DNA of 64,000 nucleotides from Mytilus californianus (GCF_021869535.1 NW_026262679.1:78923143-78987142); one strand, 5' to 3'. Positions 28,467 through 39,418 are shown, numbered from the stretch's first letter. A program made the numbers and translations. The notes: generated by a model not told the origin, from the sequence alone.

Positions 28467-28700
28467 GTTTATGTTGAGCATATTGGGGACAACCTTTCCA
28501 GATGGGAAATGGTCCATCTCCTCCGAGAAAATAAAGGTGAGGAAACAAAGACAACTAATAACACATGGTCAAGATCCCTGCCTGACTGTAAAGGAGCACA
28601 ATGTGGCTGGATTAAACCAGTTTTATGTGCATATTATCCTTCCATCTTTGTCTATCAAGATGGTATAATTGCAGTGACTGGACACAACTTGAAAAAATAA
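28368..28700 (+). pseudogene. Coding-like reading frame, unknown product, frameshifted in C1 and C2
   Basis: In C3 a frame of 110 codons stays open to TAA at 28698-28700. Its second half has a coding look: cysteines and tryptophans in TWSRSLPDC, GAQCGWIKP and LCAYYPSIFVYQDG, then IAVTGHNLKK at the end. In C1 and C2 the same stretch has two extra bases (GTCTTAATCAAG against GTCTATCAAG), so the final 15 or so codons fall out of frame. I do not recognise the family. It could be the last exon of a gene or a piece of a mobile element; there is no start context or promoter to decide, and much of the first half is the SINE-like segment. Confidence 0.25.
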
Positions 28701-28757
28701 TCCAAAAGTAATACCAAAAATAGGTAGCCTCTGTGACAGTTCATTGCAATATCATTC
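28467..28757. repeat. 3.65-kb block, truncated third copy C3
   Basis: Homology to the start of C1 and C2 continues for about 290 bp, through GTAGCCTCTGTGACAGTTC and TTGCAATATCATT. It then stops abruptly near 28757, where the flanking sequence becomes unrelated. Confidence 0.85.
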
Positions 28758-30621
28758 TTTCCACATTTTAATAGAAATTCTCTGTAACCACCAACCAGGT
28801 TACGGCACGTATAGTCTCAGATTTTCTTGAAATTTTGTTTGTTGGTAGCTATCGATAAACAAACAAGAAATATGTTGACAAAAAATTTGTTTATGTCCCC
28901 GTTGCCATGGTAACAGGTCCCTTGGATTTTCGCTCAAAAATGCATATTTTGACAAACAATAATGACCCCTTTTAAGCAGTTATCGTGCACATATTTCAAC
29001 TTTGATGAATAAATTGACATTTGTTCATTAAAATATAATGAGTAAGATGTAAGATAAAAATAAAATTCTGACAAAAAGAGATGAAGGGTCAGCACTGATT
29101 GAATTTAATGAGGCAAATTATAGGCATTTTGAATGACAATCTTTCACTATTTTGCATCCACAACCAATTGTTATTTTGTCCTTGTTATTAAAATAGCTCA
29201 AAAACAGTGACAGATAACTAAGGATGAAAATCACTTGAAATTTGTTGTTCATTCAATGATCATAAGGTTGATCTAGAGTTCAAAGGTTATTGATGACCTT
29301 CAGTCTTTTTTTATTAAATTTTGTAAAGAAATTGTAAGAAATAAACCCATACAGTATATTAGAAAAAGTGTTCAGAATGATTATTGCTTTGATTTGGTAA
29401 CAAAGCAAAATGCCGGACGTCAAGGTCATGTCATAAGTTCTTAGCAACGACCATTACTTGATATAAAAGTACCTAGCAACCATACATATTTGGGTTCAGA
29501 TTAATATGAACTATGATATAGGTCCTAATTGAAAGATACGGGGTCAATATTGTCAACATAGACTTTAGCAGCAATTCTAATATGATAAAAAAATGCCTAG
29601 CAACCATCACGGTTTTGGTGCCTTAGGTCAAAATTCCGAAATTGAAAATAAACTTGTAATTCCTTCTTCCAATTAGAATTCCTTTTAAGATCAGAAATTA
29701 TGTTCCTTAAATAATTCACATACATTATTTTACTCATGTGAATTACATTTAATCACCAGCCACTTTGTCTCCTGTTCTGACTTGAGATACAAATGCTGTT
29801 TTTTCCAGGCATATTTACATGTATATATAAAGTAGTTAGAGCAAGACAGGAATGTTATGGTCAGTAGGTATTGATCAATTGAAAATTTTCAGAACAACTG
29901 GACAACATCAAATGTCAGCTTTAAGCAAATTTCGCAGTTATTTTACTTCATAACTTTTTTTAGATAAAAAGTTACAAAAAAGTTAAAATGACTTTACAAG
30001 GCGATTTTAATCCCTCGTTTTATTTTGCGAGCCTTGCCTACAGGACAAATTGAGTTTTTCATCTCTTATCGCCCTCTGCGTTGTCTGTAAACTTTTGCTA
30101 AAGTCTTGTCCTTTGAAATAAATGGGCAATTGCAACCAAAACATATCATTCTTTTTTCTCCTTTCCTTTTCTTAAATACAAATACTTGTCAAAATCATTT
30201 AGGAAAAATTTGGAGAAATTAAAGACGTTAAATGACATTATCAGGTACATAATAAAATAGATTATTTTACAGAAATTTGTTGGGAAGATTAACTGGTATA
30301 GAGATTGCGTGTCTTTGTGTCTTGGTAAATGAGGTATGATAATGTGATAATATATTAAGTGTTAGGCAAGAACTCACAAGTTCAGATACATACAAAAGAT
30401 TACAGGAATCCAAAATCATACTCGTCAGTATAACAAACGACATCAGCTACCAACACCCGACTCCTCCGAAAAAAACAATCCAAAACGCGCGTAAGAACAA
30501 CGACAAACATCATCGAACAACACATGATACCCGACTTGGTAAAGGCACAACATGTGTGGAGGAGGTTTTAAAGGTTTTATGTCCCACTGTACTTGACTTG
30601 TTGTAAAGTATTGTTGGATAG
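28758..30621. other. Intergenic, no gene seen
   Basis: No reading frame here looks coding. There is an X-box-like palindrome GTTGCCATGGTAAC at 28901-28914 and three related half-site strings, TTAGCAAC near 29443, CTAGCAACCAT near 29473 and CTAGCAACCAT near 29599. The stretch around 29460-29640 looks like a decayed dispersed repeat. Confidence 0.5.
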
Positions 30622-30849
30622 TAGTCAGTATAATGGAATTTGATGCGACTGTCATAGAAGTGATAGTTTTAGCGCTAAGAAACCAGGTTCAATCCACCGT
30701 TTTCTGCATAAGAAAATGCCTGTACCAAGTCAGGAATATGACAGTTGTTGTCCATTCGTTTGATGAGTTTGTGCTTTTGATTTTGCCATTTGATTTGGGA
30801 CTTTCAGTTTTGGATTTTCCTCGGAGTTCCGTATTTTTGTGATTTAACT
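30622..30849 (+). repeat. Dispersed repeat, copy 1 of 2 in window
   Basis: From TAATGGAATTTGATGCGACT to CCTCGGAGTTCCGTATTTTT this matches 52134-52369 almost colinearly, including ATGCCTGTACCAAGTCAGGA and TTTTGATTTTGCCATTTGAT. The style is that of a retroelement 3' tail. No coding part is attached to either copy. Confidence 0.75.
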
Positions 30850-33394
30850 TTATACAGTCTTATACATGACAATCGTGCTCTATTTTGATATGTAAATTAG
30901 AGTCAACAGTAGTTGATCGATGTTCAAAATAAATCAATTAAGAAGGTACAAATAAAGGTATGAACAAAAACTGATGGAATCGCATGACCTTCAAAAGTAG
31001 CGAGTCTGATATAATGCGTCGACAGGGTACTGTAAACGTATGCATGCTTCAATCGCCATGCGAATCCACACTCGTGATGTCACAATCGGAAAGAGGACAC
31101 AATAGGTAGATTCAAAAGTCAGATGTTCATTCTGGTTTCTAAAGATTTAAGATCTTGGTAGCATGTCTTTAGTGTTTTAGACACAGACACTTCGTATCTG
31201 CCAACCAATCCACGATGGTAACTGTAAAACTTATGAAGGGTCAATTTCAGTCGTTTTCCCTCAAAACTCTATTGGGACAGTTTTTGTGTCATGAGCACAC
31301 CTCTGTCATTGAAGTCGAATTTAATTGGTAAAGTATAAAGCGTTAATATTACTATATCTTAATATATGCTAGTGCAATATTACAAATGTGATGTATTGTG
31401 ATATTATTCTTAATGAATTTTATGTTTTATTCATTTTCGTAAATGTTGTATTTGACCATGTTGATAACGTCATGACCTTTGTTGCACTAAAAGGTTTTCA
31501 ACAATCTCTTATATAGATGATTGGCCTATGAGTAAGAGAATATGTATATATATGTCAATAAGTCAGCACCCCCACGACCAAATATTGTCTTCAACAATAG
31601 ACAAGTGTTCATATTTACCTCAATTTTCAATTGGTTAACTATATAATTATGGGATATCTGCTCGTACCCAATATACAATCCTTTTTCATTGGCAGTCAAA
31701 AACAAAAGCAGTAACAAAATTAACGAACTCCAATGCTAAATTAAAAAGGCGGAACTCCATGAAAGTTGACAGAACCAAACGCTCGACTATATCAACAACG
31801 GAACCTCTGAAAAACAATTATTGTACTCCTGAATTGGTATAGAAATTTTCAAAAAAATTGTGTGTTATTCCTGGTTTTATAGCAATTTATCTACCCTTCA
31901 TCTGGGACTATAACCTTTCAGAATTTGATTTATTGTTAAGTTTCAATCCTATGGCTCCTCAAAATATATGAGATATAAGTCGCAGGTCGTTTGACTAATA
32001 ACAAAAAGTTAACAGAAAACAGAAATAAAGAATGTAATATAATAGGGTCGGGATACGTTTGATAACACCGCCAAAATTGACATGGAATATACATATCCTG
32101 CTTTTATCCGACTAATATTCAAAATGTCATAAACAAGAAAATAAAACAAGATAAATATTACAGTTTTGAAAGTAATATGATAATAATAATGATAAAATTA
32201 ATAATACAAGTAATTCCCCAAATACGCGGCAGTTGCTCTAGATGCTTTTATGTCCATAGACACTACATTATTTTGTGTTTCCGATTTATATATATTACCA
32301 GCCAAATAGCATGTCTGTGATGACATGAAATAAAATGTGAAAAACATTCCAAACATATAGAGTTTACTTATCTATCCCTAGACACAGATGATCGTAGCCA
32401 GATTGGCAGAACGTTTCGCACCGTTAGCCTTTTCAATTTACTTCAGTCACCTGCGTAATGAATTCAGCCTCGCAACTGGTTAAATTCTAGCGCCACTGAT
32501 GAGTGTTGTTGTACTAGATAAAAAATCTGGCATTTTTAATGAGTTTTAAATAAAGACATATAATACTTCACTTAAAAAACGATTTTGCAATAGATTTTCA
32601 CATTCATATCATCTGATTTGGAATTTGAAATGGAACGATTTATTCTGTTCCAGTTATTTCGCCAATAACATTAAAGGTACCGATTTTACTGCACAAGATC
32701 ATTGCTAAAGCATGCTATATTTTATTTGTAATATTACTTGTTTAAACATATTTCCATATTTTATTGTCAAAAACGGAGTAGGACACATGTTTAAACTTAC
32801 CTGGTCCTCTCCAATGCAATTTATCATTACATTAGACAATAGTACACTTGACATAAAATTGTTATTTGAACAGAAAAAATGTAACAACATAGCACAAAAC
32901 GCGTGTGATGTGATGAAGTTTGCTGTCTTCGGAGGAAAAATCTTAAAACGAGCAGATTAGGGTGATCCGAAGATTGATAAATGAGTTCTTACATGGGATT
33001 AGTCTACACAAAGTAACGACAAAGTAAATAGCATTACGTAAATTATCATTGTTGCCTAGTTCCGTTGCAACACTTTTATAAACTTTCACTCCTAACAAAA
33101 ACGATTTCCCAAGCTTGTTTCAGTATAAACGGATGTTAGCTATTCTACAGTGTAAAAACTGTCACAATTATACCGGCTTCGAGCTGGATTTTTTCGAGTA
33201 TCAGAATATCAGAAACATAACAATGATCTCAAATTTTGTAATAAGTAATAGGGTTGATAAATGTAAAAAATAGATTTACCTGATATTTTCTAGATATCTT
33301 AAATTTGAGCTTTTTAAAAACTGCAATTTTTGTAAAGCCTTTTTTTAAACTAGACTAAGTGTCAATGTGCTTTGTCAATTTGCTATCATAGCTT
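30850..33394. other. Intergenic, no gene seen
   Basis: AT-rich DNA without convincing coding frames. The segment at about 31735-31830 (GGCGGAACTCCATGAAAGTT, ACGCTCGACTATATCAACAA) has the look of a dispersed mussel repeat relic, and the one near 35870 shares the CGCTCGACT string. Nothing else is recognisable. Confidence 0.45.
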
Positions 33395-33660
33395 GATATA
33401 TCTCCGAATGAAAGGCTCAATTTACTCGGTATTCCTCTATTGCTTAAAAACAGTATTTCTGTCTTATCTGAGTTTGAAACGACAAGCCATTTTTTGTTCA
33501 ATTTGCAATATTTCGAAGATTAAAATTAACAATATTTTGTATACTTCACTATTGAAGGACCATGTACGTGTCATCAGCAAACCATATACAAAGTCAAAGG
33601 ATGTTATCAGCAATGTCATTACTATAGACCAAGAATAGAGGAGTAACCATGATAAATCGT
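33395..33660 (-). mobile_element. Decayed non-LTR retrotransposon reverse transcriptase fragment
   Basis: Read on the minus strand, the interval gives NDIADNIL, then FADDT (the catalytic F/YADD motif of reverse transcriptases), then IQNIVN, LRNIAN and a KNGLSFQ stretch. These lie in the order and spacing of the catalytic palm and following region of jockey/CR1-type elements. Several stop codons and frame changes interrupt it, so it is dead. Neither an endonuclease nor an intact 3' end is visible nearby. The family assignment within non-LTR elements is uncertain. Confidence 0.65.
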
Positions 33661-34121
33661 AATATATCTTTGCATATTCTAAAGCAACCTAAAGCTAATT
33701 GAGACAGAATGTTTAACGACCTTTGCGCGGAGTATTTGTAACTTTCCATGAGCAGCATATCCACTGTATTTATCTACAGGTAACTGACAAAAGAAAAAAG
33801 ATGAGAGAGCAGGCTAAAGTCCATTAAACATAACTAGAAATGTACAATTGAAAATGAACATTTAACCAAGAAACGCTTCCACGTTTTATGTAATATGTGT
33901 TACGTCAATTATATTCATATTATATTCATATTGATCAAAACCAAAAAAAAAAAAAAAAAACACCCTTAGTTTTCGGAGCAGTTTTTATGGACTAATTCTA
34001 ATTCTTAAATCGGCAGGGAATTCAATATGGAACAAACACATTACAAGTGAATAATTACCACTAGAAAAAAATCGACAAAGTAGATTCTAATTAAGTTCTT
34101 TTCAATCATGTTACCTACATG

Positions 34122-34173
34122 TCACGCGCGTCTGGCGTATTAAATTATAATTCTGGTACCTTTGATATCTATT
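34122..34173 (-). repeat. Fragment of 'ccagacgcgcg' dispersed repeat, minus orientation
   Basis: The reverse complement reads ACCAGAATTATAATTTAATA followed by CGCCAGACGCGCG. This matches the head of the copy at 59010-59060 (ACCAGGATTGAAATTTTG, CGCCAGACGCGCGTTTCGTC). Confidence 0.6.
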
Positions 34174-34684
34174 GTAAATGACGTAGACGAACACCTATGT
34201 TTAACTTGTCGTAGCCAAAATACCTTCCTGACTTCCATGATTGAAGTATTGACGAATTCATCTTAGCACCAATATGCACTTGCCATTGGCAACATGACGT
34301 TTGTCACTATCGGGGCAGAAACTAATATCCACTCCGGAACAAATGAGATAACCGGTGAAATTCATTTTGGTCAATTTTTGGAGATGCGTATTAGTTACAG
34401 ATATAAACGAAACGAAACGTCAATTTCAAACTAGTTCATTATTCCCCCATTTTTTAAAGTTACCAAATATCTATGTTCGTTCTGAAGTTAATGTTTATAT
34501 ATATCTAAGTATACACTAGAGTGTCCAAACAAAAAAATTTAACGAAAGTATTACTTCGTAATTTGTACAGTATGAAATGCTATAATATTTGATAGTTTGT
34601 AGCCTATATTTCCTCAAAAACCAATCCAATAGGCATCTTGTATATCCAATACATTAATTAGTATCTACATGCAATAGACTATTG

Positions 34685-34945
34685 TCCCAGGTTATGGAGA
34701 GAATTGAGAACTCACAGATATGTTAAACTCGGCCACATTCTTAATGTGCCTGTCCCAGGCCATTAGTTTTCTCGTTGAATTGTTTGACATGTCGGAACCT
34801 TTAAAAACTGACCTTTTTGTATGAGTTCTGCCTGTTCTCGAAAGCCGTACGCCAACGGTGACCTATATTTGCTTACATCCACGTCATTTGAACTCTAGTG
34901 CATAGTTGTCTCATTAGCAATCAAATCAAATCTCCTTATTTTTGT
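34685..34945 (+). repeat. Diverged retroelement 3' tail
   Basis: GAATTGAGAACTCACAGATA, TTAAACTCGGCCACATTC and GCCTGTCCCAGGCC align in order with the tail of the Penelope-like element at 44875-44945 (GTTGAGATCTCACAAAACAT, TTAACCCCGCAACATTT, CACCTGTCCCAAGTC). The copy ends in GTTGTCTCATTAGCAATC. No coding part is attached. Confidence 0.6.
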
Positions 34946-35189
34946 TATGAGACTACATTATTACCCTCATGCTTTGGTTTATCGCAAAAATTCTTCTCCC
35001 TTAATTTTACTTTTTCGCACATTTCTTTATTATTTTTGTTTTACCTGGAATTTAAATCCCAGAAAGGAGTTTGAATAAAATTACCCAGAAAGGTCAATGA
35101 CACTTCATTTTTTGATACATATATTAGTATCCAGGCTTTCTTGTCCAATCTCTTTTCGACTAAGACATAACATTACTGTACTTTTAGCA

Positions 35190-35570
35190 TTTCGTTTGCA
35201 AACCTTCGCAGATTCAAACAGTTTATCACGTTTTCGACGAATTGCTTCATTTGAAGAGTTGCACGAAAATTTTAAGTGTTATTTTTTTTATTTTCTAGAA
35301 CTGGGTCGATAACCACTTCTATTTGACTGTTAGTCCCCGAGGATACCATCTGCTTTATATTCAGTGCTTCGGTACTGACATGATAAAAAAAAATATGGTA
35401 AATTAAGGAATTGACTAGAAACTGATCTAATTTTGAGCGTTCTTTTAGTTTACTTTAGGTGATTTATCTTCTTACATTTGTACGTAGTTATATATTCCTG
35501 GCTTTGAAATGTTTGGGTTCGAGCGTTCCTAATGAAGGTAAATAAAGAAAAGCGCTTCGTACACATGAAA
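35190..35570 (+). repeat. Dispersed repeat relics ('ccccgagg' type)
   Basis: AACTGGGTCGATAACCACTT and GTTAGTCCCCGAGGATACCA at 35298-35350, and GTTCCTAATGAAGGTAAATA with AAAGCGCTTCG at 35524-35557, are parts of one family. That family is also found at 62325-62510 and, in minus orientation, at 62820-62930. The order of the two parts is swapped here relative to 62325-62510, so at least two insertions or a rearrangement are involved. Confidence 0.55.
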
Positions 35571-35817
35571 TATTTGAAGTGGTATTTGCATTCATGTGAA
35601 TATATATATATATATATGAACATGAAACGTGAAATACTAATTATATGCACAAGACACGGGGTTTTGAAATAACCATCATCAGATCCACTCGAGATCAAAC
35701 ATTTGGAAAGTAAAACATATATAAAAATGTTATAGTTGTACCATATCTTAAATGATTTGTTTGACTAGAAGCTCAATAACTCATTATTTTTAAAGGAACA
35801 CTATGGTTTAAAATCAC

Positions 35818-35957
35818 AGAAAGGCTTACATGTATCTAAAAAAAAAGAAAGCTAGCACAACAGACCATCAACGCTCGACTCCTCCGAAATAAGAAAACAA
35901 CTTTTAATGATATTAATAAATGCAGTTTTTTTTTTTTTAGATACATGTAAGCCTTTC
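35818..35957. mobile_element. Fold-back element with about 28-bp inverted ends
   Basis: The arm at 35818-35846 (AGAAAGGCTTACATGTATCT plus an A run) is the exact reverse complement of the arm at 35930-35957 (a T run, then AGATACATGTAAGCCTTTCT). The spacer of about 83 bp contains CGCTCGACTCCTCCGAAATA, a string also present near 30455 (CCCGACTCCTCCGAAAAAAA). This could be a small non-autonomous transposon or an inverted-repeat insertion. No transposase is present. Confidence 0.65.
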
Positions 35958-36150
35958 TTTTTTTTTAAGATGTTAATATTCTTTTTAAAGAAATGCACTG
36001 CAAAAATAAGTACCTATACAATATAGCAAGCAGTTGCATATCAGTACAAACATCACTGAAAAACGAAAAAAACATATCAAACTGCATATTGATATGTGCA
36101 TGAAAAATGTATTAGTTTCATTGACCTTACAGTTAAGGATATATTTGTGT

Positions 36151-36156
36151 TTTATT
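36151..36156 (-). terminator. Candidate polyadenylation signal of the TSP1 gene
   Basis: The minus strand reads AATAAA here, 117 bp past the proposed stop codon of the minus-strand gene. It is the nearest canonical hexamer I see after the stop. In AT-rich DNA such hexamers are common by chance. Confidence 0.3.
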
Positions 36157-36272
36157 CTTTCATACAGTTTTAGGTCTAGGATATTAATATACAACTTTAA
36201 CACTTTCAACCAGTTGACAAAATAGGTGAAATCAGATATAAACGAAATAAGCCATAATCAAGTTTATCAATA

Positions 36273-36346
36273 TCACAACACCATCATCAGCATCCTCATT
36301 GTTCCAATCATACATACAACAGTGACCACTGATATGGTCGATATTT
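36273..36346 (-). CDS. TSP1-repeat gene, proposed terminal exon: hydrophobic C-terminus and stop
   Basis: The minus strand has an acceptor with a pyrimidine-rich tract (TTACTCTGTTTCAG), then two bases that complete the phase-1 codon left by the LDL-A exon, then 23 codons to TGA at 36273-36275. The residues after the joining lysine are ISTISVVTVVCMIG and MRMLMMVL, which form a hydrophobic stretch with a single arginine. This would be either a transmembrane helix with almost no cytoplasmic tail or a GPI-attachment signal. The matching phase, the acceptor quality and the hydrophobic content support it; the 1.67-kb intron in front of it and the short length are the weak points. If it is wrong, the true end lies elsewhere to the left. 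Confidence 0.5.
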
Positions 36347-37634
36347 CTGAAACAGAGTAAAACATTATATTGAATTTCCGTGTCAGGATAATACTTTAAA
36401 CCCCTTTATGGAATGCACAATATATCGTTTTTACAACAGTCTACCAAAAAATTAAATCAAAGGACAAAATATCAATAGCATTTTTACCGATACGTTTATT
36501 TTTAAACAAAATTTCAGTGATATTTCATGATAACCGTAAAACTTTGAAAATTATTTAATGCGATTAAATTATATCTATGTAAAGGTTTTCACATTTTAAG
36601 ATACTAGAATAGTCGTCTCATCTGTAAATTAACCGATTGTGTCCTTTTTCCAATATTTTTGGAGTGTTGAATCGCCCTATGGATGATGTTTGATTAGCAG
36701 GAGACGTTTACCCTATTGCCACATTGGTCTCCTTTTTTTTGGGGGGGGGGGATTTATGCGATTCCCTCAGCTTTGTTTTTACTTTGATTTGAATGATCTT
36801 TATTGATTTATGAAACTTGAACATTGCAAGCTACTGTTGCTTCTTGTTTGTTATAATTATGTTGATAACCAGGATATATAAAAAAATGAGAGAAAGAAAT
36901 AATAATCTTGCTTAAAATATGATGGAGAAATACACTGTACACACTGAGAAAATGAAGACCTGAAAATCAATTCTCGAAAATTGTTTTCTATGACATACCG
37001 GAAAAAGTGCTAACGAAAATATATACCACTGATATTATAGTAAATACACCTTCACCAAGACAAACTTTTTTTATTTCAAACAGTAAAACATTTCAAATAA
37101 TGTAAAGATAAAAATTGGGCTAAGACTTACATTTTTACTCGTGATATTTCCCTGCATCACACATAATACATAAACTACATAAAATACTGATACCTATTGT
37201 AAAAAAACTAACACCGTGCAATATTGTGGAGTATAATCCATTATCATGAAGTAATATTTGGATTATGAAACTTCAAATTTAAAAAAAAAAAATGAATATG
37301 TTTTATATACAAGAGCACGGGAACTTTCTGTAAAAGAAAATCCTTTATATTATCAAAATCTTCATAAATGTACTGCTATTATATTATTGTCTTCCTGTAC
37401 ACTAATTAGCCGATATTTTCCCGTATGCAATGACCTTAACTACGAGACCTCTCGTTAAAACTTCGGCCACCACACAGCATAAGTGCGAGGGGGAACCCGT
37501 GATGAAGAATGTAAATAAACGTACACGGGAAGGTAAATAGTAATAACTGGTTCTCAAAGAACCGATTAAATATACCAAATTCATTCAATAACTTTTAAGG
37601 AAAAGTTTAATTAACAAATAGGAACGCATGGAAA

Positions 37635-37666
<32 letters not shown>

Positions 37667-38011
37667 CATGGCTTTAGTAATTCACATATTTCCATGTGAC
37701 CACGTGCTCTGTGTTGATTGTTTATCAATGTTACGATCCGGTAAACTTCGGCAACAAACTCGGAAGTAAATTAACTTGCAATCAACAATCACTGAATGAA
37801 ATTTTATTTGTCGATAATACGTTGTAGATTCGTAATAAATGTAAAAAAAAGTGCATACATGAATTAGTTTAGTATATATGCATGCATTGGTTCAATAATT
37901 TACATAACATTATAATTACAAGAAACACGTTTCATATGACTTTAAACGTTTTGTAAAGAATCAATTCCATAATTCTACTAAGTGTTAACTAGTCAACCAG
38001 AAATTACTTAC
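36347..38011 (-). other. Last intron of the TSP1 gene
   Basis: No coding sequence is seen. It holds an (AT)n run at 37639-37666, a T8G11 homopolymer junction near 36732-36750, and at 37430-37590 (minus strand) a stretch with GTGGTGGCCGAAG and AAGGTCATTGC. That stretch faintly recalls the head of a tRNA-derived SINE, but a cloverleaf cannot be drawn. Confidence 0.5.
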
Positions 38012-38177
38012 TATCAGCACCACTAGGACAGGTCACCAAAACATATGGATCACAGCTGGCATATGACGTTGTCTCGTCACTGCCATCCTCGCAGTCTTCG
38101 ACGCAGTCACACTTAAATGCCTCATCAATACAAGAAATGGACCCATGCTGGCATGAAAACCAACCCGTTGGACATGT
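38012..38177 (-). CDS. TSP1-repeat gene exon: LDL-receptor class A domain
   Basis: The 166-bp exon runs from phase 0 to phase 1 and encodes 55 residues. The pattern TCPTGWFSC, GSISCID, FKCDC and EDCEDGSDE, then ASC, is the LDL-A signature: six cysteines in order and the calcium-binding acidic DCEDGSDE cluster. There is one extra cysteine in CDC and another in VTC near the end, which may pair with each other. In known proteins such domains bind ligands in a calcium-dependent way outside the cell. Splice sites are AG at 38178-38179 and a strong GTAAGT donor at 38006-38011. It follows the last TSP1 domain directly (YVQ then TCPTGW). Confidence 0.88.
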
Positions 38178-38738
38178 CTACCAAGAAATTCAAATAGATT
38201 ATGTAATTGACATTTAGGGTAAATAAATTTGTCTTCTAGTAATTATGTTTCCATTTAAACCGGTTTTGGCCAGTTTGATAAATTTTGATACACCACATGT
38301 TCCTGTCATATTCATTTCAAACATGAAATCATTAGAAAAACAGATTCTCTCACTTTAGTCCCATATACATACAATATATGTACACGCGCGGTAGTTAAAT
38401 CTTTAGTTAACCTTGCATTTAAAAGTTCGGAAAAATCTCCGAGTAGATAAATATCATGACCAACGGGATGGTGCGAAATCTATATTAATAAAGTTTGCTG
38501 ATTTTTATAGCTAAATACGGATGTATTTGAAATGAGATTTGAAATAATACAAAAATATGCAATATATACATATTTTGATCGTAGCTTTTTATTCAAACAT
38601 CCCTTTTTATTTATGTCTGTAGTTTATTGTGTTTTGCTTTCAACTTCCTTTTTTACACATATAAACAATCCAAAACATAAGAACAATAACATCAATAAAT
38701 GTTTTTACAAATACTTCAAATGAACCACTTAAACCTAC

Positions 38739-38935
38739 CTGTACGTATGCACCATATCCTGACGTTGGACAAGCTTGTATGTTGCAGTAGCCATATTCGC
38801 TTGATGAACCACTACAAGGAAGTCCACCATTATCTGGCCTTGGATCATCACATACTCTCATTCTCGATTGTCGACCACCACCACAAGTAACTGAACATAC
38901 ACCCCACGACTGCCATTGTCCCCATGCCCCATCAA
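38739..38935 (-). CDS. TSP1-repeat gene exon: tenth TSP1 domain
   Basis: The 197-bp exon runs from phase 1 to phase 0. It encodes VDGAWGQWQSWGVCSVTC, then GGGRQSRMRVCDDPRPDNGG, LPCSGSS, GYCNIQACP and the tail TSGYGAYVQ. The six cysteines, the WxxWxxW ladder (C-mannosylation type) and CSVTCGGG (O-fucosylation type, CxxS/TCxxG) define a TSP type 1 repeat. It differs from the other nine by the arginine-rich RQSRMRV strand and by its phase-0 end, which joins it to the LDL-A exon. Its nearest relative in the window is the dead copy at 39.2-39.4 kb. Confidence 0.93.
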
Positions 38936-39012
38936 CTGTTTGGGAAAATATGCAATGTGTGAATACAATTATCTTATGGAAGACTATACAGACATGTATA
39001 AATATATATAAT

Positions 39013-39418
39013 TTAAGTGGGGTATTTTTCAAACATTCCGTGGTTCGACAAAAGATTTTTAGCAGAATCTCCTTCCCCTGATATTCCATAACAATTAACC
39101 AAATCAGGCTGGCCTCCATAAAACTTTCGAAGGAATAACAATACAACCAACTCTTGGTTCAAAAGCTTCCTTGTAAGGTAAGCGCAGCTACCACCAATCA
39201 ACAAAATCATTAAAGGAATCGTAAACTCTAAGATATTTCCTCCTTTTACAGGGGCTGCTGGAATGGTGTTGCATAGAAACGAAAGATTTACACAATAGAC
39301 AACCGTCATTTATTGGCTGTCATTGGATAATCACAAACTCTTATTCTTGAATTTTGTTTACCATCACAATTGACTGAACACATAACAAAAAACGCTATGG
39401 TCCAATTGCACGATAAAT
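39013..39418 (-). pseudogene. Dead TSP1 exon followed by an open stretch with a hydrophobic segment
   Basis: Read on the minus strand from 39418, the bases align with the exon at 38739-38935. The VDGAWGQW codons are matched as far as GCAATTGGACCATAG, where a tryptophan codon has become TAG. A 1-base deletion follows, and then CSVNCDGKQNSRIRVCDYP, which corresponds to CSVTCGGGRQSRMRVCDDP. A second shift lies near the NKTGA-like stop at about 39308. After that a frame stays open to TAA at 39013-39015 and contains EFTIPLMILLIGGSCAYL followed by TRKLL, a possible transmembrane segment with a basic stop-transfer. This may be an abandoned TSP1 exon, or a relic of an older gene end with its own membrane anchor. 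Confidence 0.7.

Noticed and set aside
30443-30842. Two open frames of about 70 codons on opposite strands.
   Set aside because: They lie in a dispersed repeat that recurs near 52.1-52.4 kb with different open frames; no protein family is evident.
37402-37584. Palindrome GGTTCTCAAAGAACC resembling a steroid-receptor site.
   Set aside because: The half-sites are in everted order compared with the standard AGAACAnnnTGTTCT element, and one occurrence is expected by chance.
37430-37590. Possible tRNA gene or tRNA-derived SINE head (GTGGTGGCCGAAG, AAGGTCATTGC on the minus strand).
   Set aside because: No cloverleaf, acceptor stem or proper B box (GGTTCGANTCC) could be drawn.
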